From assembly GCA_016463045.1 (NCBI GenBank), contig JAEMSB010000333.1, positions 1 through 5,562 of the forward strand: 5,562 nt of DNA, read 5' to 3'. Origin of the DNA: Niveispirillum sp. (GTDB lineage: Bacteria; Pseudomonadota; Alphaproteobacteria; Azospirillales; Azospirillaceae). Below, one piece after another: positions 3,165 through 5,562 of the stretch (its first letter is position 1; each line of letters opens with the position of its first letter). A program made the translations under genes and the position numbers. The notes under the pieces were generated by a model. It was not told the origin of the DNA and made no database searches. It saw only the letters and a list, made by a program, of their open reading frames with translations.

Positions 3165-5562
3165 TCAAGCCCCCAGCGCCGCTTCCACCGCCGCGATGGC
3201 ATCCGCTGCCTTGTCGCCATCGGGGCCACCGGCCTGGGCCATGTCGGGGCGACCGCCGCCACCCTTGCCGCCGAGCGCCGTCGCTGCGACGCGGACGAGG
3301 TCCACGGCGCTGACCTTGGCCACCGCATCCTCGGTGACGCCGACCACGACCGATGCCTTGCCGTCGGCCACCGCGATGGCGACGACGACGCCGGTACCCA
3401 CCTGCTTCTTCAACTCATCAGCGAACGGCTTCAAATCCTTGGCCGGCAGGTCGGCAACGACGCGGCCAATGAAGCCCAGACCGTTGATCTGCTTCACTTC
3501 CGACGCCCCGCCGGAACCACCGCCGCCAAGCGCCACCTGACGGCGCAGATCGGCCAGTTCCTTTTCCATCTTGCGGCGTTCGTCCAGCAGGCTGGTGACC
3601 TTGGCCACCACTTCGCCCGCCGGCACCTTCAACGCCTGGGCAGTGTCCAGCAGACGGCCTTCCTGCTGTTCCAGATAGGCCAGCGCACCGGCACCGGTCA
3701 GCGCCTCGATACGGCGGATGCCGGCGGCAACGGCACCTTCGGACACGATCTTGAACAGGCCGATATCGCCGGTGCGGCGGACATGGGTGCCGCCGCACAG
3801 TTCGACGGAGAATTCCTTGTTACCGGCCTCGTCCACGCCGCCCATGGAAACAACGCGCACCTCCTCGCCATACTTTTCGCCGAACAGGGCCATGGCGCCG
3901 ACGGCAATGGCGGCGTCGGGGGTCATCAGGCGGGTGGTAACCTCGCTATTGCCACGGATGCGGGCATTCACCGCCGCTTCGACATCGGCCACGTCATTGG
4001 CGGCCAAAGGCGTGGGCTGGGAAATGTCGAAACGCAGACGGTCGGCGGAGACCAGCGAACCCTTCTGCGTGACATGGTCACCCAGACGGCGGCGCAGCGC
4101 CTCATGCAGCAGGTGGGTGGCACTGTGATTGGCGCGGATGGCGCCCCGGCGGCTGCCATCGACCTTCAGTTCGACCGCATCGCCGACGGCCAGAGAGCCC
4201 TTGGTCACCGTGCCGACATGGGCGAAGACCGCGCCCAGCTTCTTCTGCACATCGCGGACAGTGACTTCCGCACCCTTGGCGGAAATCATGATGCCAGCGT
4301 CACCGACCTGACCGCCGCTTTCGCCATAAAACGGGGTCTGGTTGACGACGACCAGCACTTCGGAACCTTCCGCCGCGCTGGTGACGCGGTTGCCTTCCTT
4401 GTCCAGGATGGCTGTTACCGCGCCTTCGGCGGCCTCGGTGTCGTAACCCAGGAACTCGGTCGCCCCGACCTCGTCCTTCAGTTCGAACCAGACACGCTCT
4501 GTCGCGGCCTCGCCCGAACCGGCCCAGGCGGCGCGCGCCTTCTTACGCTGTTCTTCCATGGCGGCGTTGAAGCCATCCACATCCACCGGACGGTTGCGGG
4601 TACGCAGCACGTCCTGGGTCAGGTCCAGCGGGAAGCCGTAGGTGTCATAGAGCGTGAAGGCGACATTGCCGGGCAGCGCCTGACCTTCGGCCAGCGGTGC
4701 TTCCGCCTCGTCCAACAGCTTCAGACCACGGTCCAGCGTCTGCTTGAAGCGGGTTTCTTCCAGGCGCAGCGTTTCGGTGATCAGGGCCTGGGCGCGGACC
4801 AGTTCAGCATAATGGCCGCCCATCTCCCGCACCAGGGCCGGCACCAGACGGTGCATCACGGGATCCCTGGCGCCCAGCATATGGGCATGACGCATCGCGC
4901 GACGCATAATGCGGCGCAGAACATAGCCACGCCCTTCATTCGAGGGCATGACGCCATCGGCGATCAGGAAGGAGCAGGAGCGCAGATGGTCAGCGATGAC
5001 GCGGTGGGAAGTGGCCTGCGGCCCCTTCAACGACGCGCCTGTCGCCTCCGCCGAAGCCTCCAGCAGGCCCTGGAACAGGTCGATATCATAGTTATCGTGA
5101 ACGCCCTGCATGACGGCGGCCAGACGCTCCATACCCATACCGGTATCGATGGAGGGCTTGGGCAGGGGCACACGCTCATACCCGCCATCCTTGGACGGCA
5201 GCTGTTCATACTGCATGAACACGAGATTCCAGATCTCGATAAAGCGGTCGCCATCCTGATCCGGGCTGCCCGGCGGGCCACCGGCGATCTTGTCGCCATG
5301 ATCGTAGAAGATTTCCGAGCAGGGGCCGCAGGGGCCGGTGTCGCCCATCATCCAGAAATTATCCGACGTCGGGATGCGGATGATGCGGTCATCGGGCAGG
5401 CCCGCGATCTTCTTCCACAGGTCAAACGCCTCATCGTCATTGTGGAAGACGGTGGTCGTCAGCTTGTGCGGGGAGATGCCGAATTCCTTGGTGATCAGGT
5501 TCCAGGCCAGCTCAATCGCGTCGGCCTTGAAATAGTCACCGAAGGAGAAATTCCCCAGCATT
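3165..5562 (-). CDS. alaS: Alanyl-tRNA synthetase, N-terminus outside the window
   Basis: AlaRS attaches alanine to tRNA-Ala in the cytoplasm and removes wrongly attached serine or glycine. 798 residues are visible from MLGNFSFGDYF; in E. coli AlaRS that segment lies about 90 residues into the protein, so that Met is not the start and the gene continues past the window edge. Numbered from that Met: class II catalytic core with DNFWMMGDTGPCGPCSEIFY (67-86) and the PKPSIDTGMGMERLAA motif 3 region (about 135-150), the tRNA-recognition region containing GVMPSNEGRGYVLRRIMRRA, the editing domain with its zinc-binding residues His479 and His483 (HSATH) and Cys589 and His593 (CGGTH), then a glycine-rich linker (GGGGSGG) and the C-Ala/DHHA1 domain ending in GGKGGGGRPDMAQAGG (764-779). 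All domains look intact and of normal length. A terminator follows the stop. No nearby promoter is visible because the 5' end is missing. Confidence 0.99.
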   Translation of the reverse strand, partial: MLGNFSFGDYFKADAIELAWNLITKEFGISPHKLTTTVFHNDDEAFDLWKKIAGLPDDRIIRIPTSDNFWMMGDTGPCGPCSEIFYDHGDKIAGGPPGSPDQDGDRFIEIWNLVFMQYEQLPSKDGGYERVPLPKPSIDTGMGMERLAAVMQGVHDNYDIDLFQGLLEASAEATGASLKGPQATSHRVIADHLRSCSFLIADGVMPSNEGRGYVLRRIMRRAMRHAHMLGARDPVMHRLVPALVREMGGHYAELVRAQALITETLRLEETRFKQTLDRGLKLLDEAEAPLAEGQALPGNVAFTLYDTYGFPLDLTQDVLRTRNRPVDVDGFNAAMEEQRKKARAAWAGSGEAATERVWFELKDEVGATEFLGYDTEAAEGAVTAILDKEGNRVTSAAEGSEVLVVVNQTPFYGESGGQVGDAGIMISAKGAEVTVRDVQKKLGAVFAHVGTVTKGSLAVGDAVELKVDGSRRGAIRANHSATHLLHEALRRRLGDHVTQKGSLVSADRLRFDISQPTPLAANDVADVEAAVNARIRGNSEVTTRLMTPDAAIAVGAMALFGEKYGEEVRVVSMGGVDEAGNKEFSVELCGGTHVRRTGDIGLFKIVSEGAVAAGIRRIEALTGAGALAYLEQQEGRLLDTAQALKVPAGEVVAKVTSLLDERRKMEKELADLRRQVALGGGGSGGASEVKQINGLGFIGRVVADLPAKDLKPFADELKKQVGTGVVVAIAVADGKASVVVGVTEDAVAKVSAVDLVRVAATALGGKGGGGRPDMAQAGGPDGDKAADAIAAVEAALGA

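Noticed and set aside
3142..3540. Plus-strand open frame opposite the alaS 3' end
   Set aside because: It runs through the alaS terminator and the codons of the conserved C-Ala domain, with a biased Ala/Pro/Ser/Thr composition typical of an antisense shadow.
5559..5561. ATG at the window edge as the alaS start
   Set aside because: MLGNFSFGDYF is an internal conserved block of the catalytic domain, about 90 residues into known AlaRS proteins; the gene is cut by the window.

Overview
The window is GC-rich, densely packed chromosomal DNA that looks like an alphaproteobacterium. The best guess is the Rhodospirillales/Azospirillum-like side; this rests on the style of the FliO, FliP, MoxR and AlaRS proteins and on base composition, and no database search was possible. 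Most of it is core genome, with a small accessory island in the middle.

Layout. (1) 1-1418, plus strand: the tail of a small helical protein (possibly a FlgN-like flagellar chaperone), then fliO and fliP. The three are stacked with no gap or with overlapping stop/start codons, so they look like the 3' end of a flagellar operon. FliO and FliP belong to the membrane gate of the flagellar type III export machine. (2) 1439-2287, minus strand: a MoxR-family AAA+ ATPase convergent with fliP. A GC-rich hairpin in the junction encloses the fliP stop codon. (3) 2387-2575, plus strand: an acidic 62-residue protein of unknown function, divergent from moxR. (4) 2578-3059, minus strand: a two-gene toxin-antitoxin module, vapX (DUF5397-like antitoxin) followed by vapD (Cas2-fold endoribonuclease toxin), sharing one base at the stop/start junction. 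An imperfect palindrome just upstream of vapX is a candidate operator. (5) 3165-5562, minus strand: alanyl-tRNA synthetase, missing its N-terminus at the window edge, followed by a strong stem-loop terminator that separates it from vapXD.

How the parts relate. The flagellar genes form one unit, alaS is an independent housekeeping gene, and moxR stands without its usual VWA-protein partner. The vapXD module and the 62-residue gene sit tail to tail, with 2 bases between their stop codons, in the gap between moxR and alaS. This small block is the most accessory-looking part of the window. No tRNA, rRNA, CRISPR array or insertion sequence was seen, and no stretch of more than about 110 bases lacks a gene.
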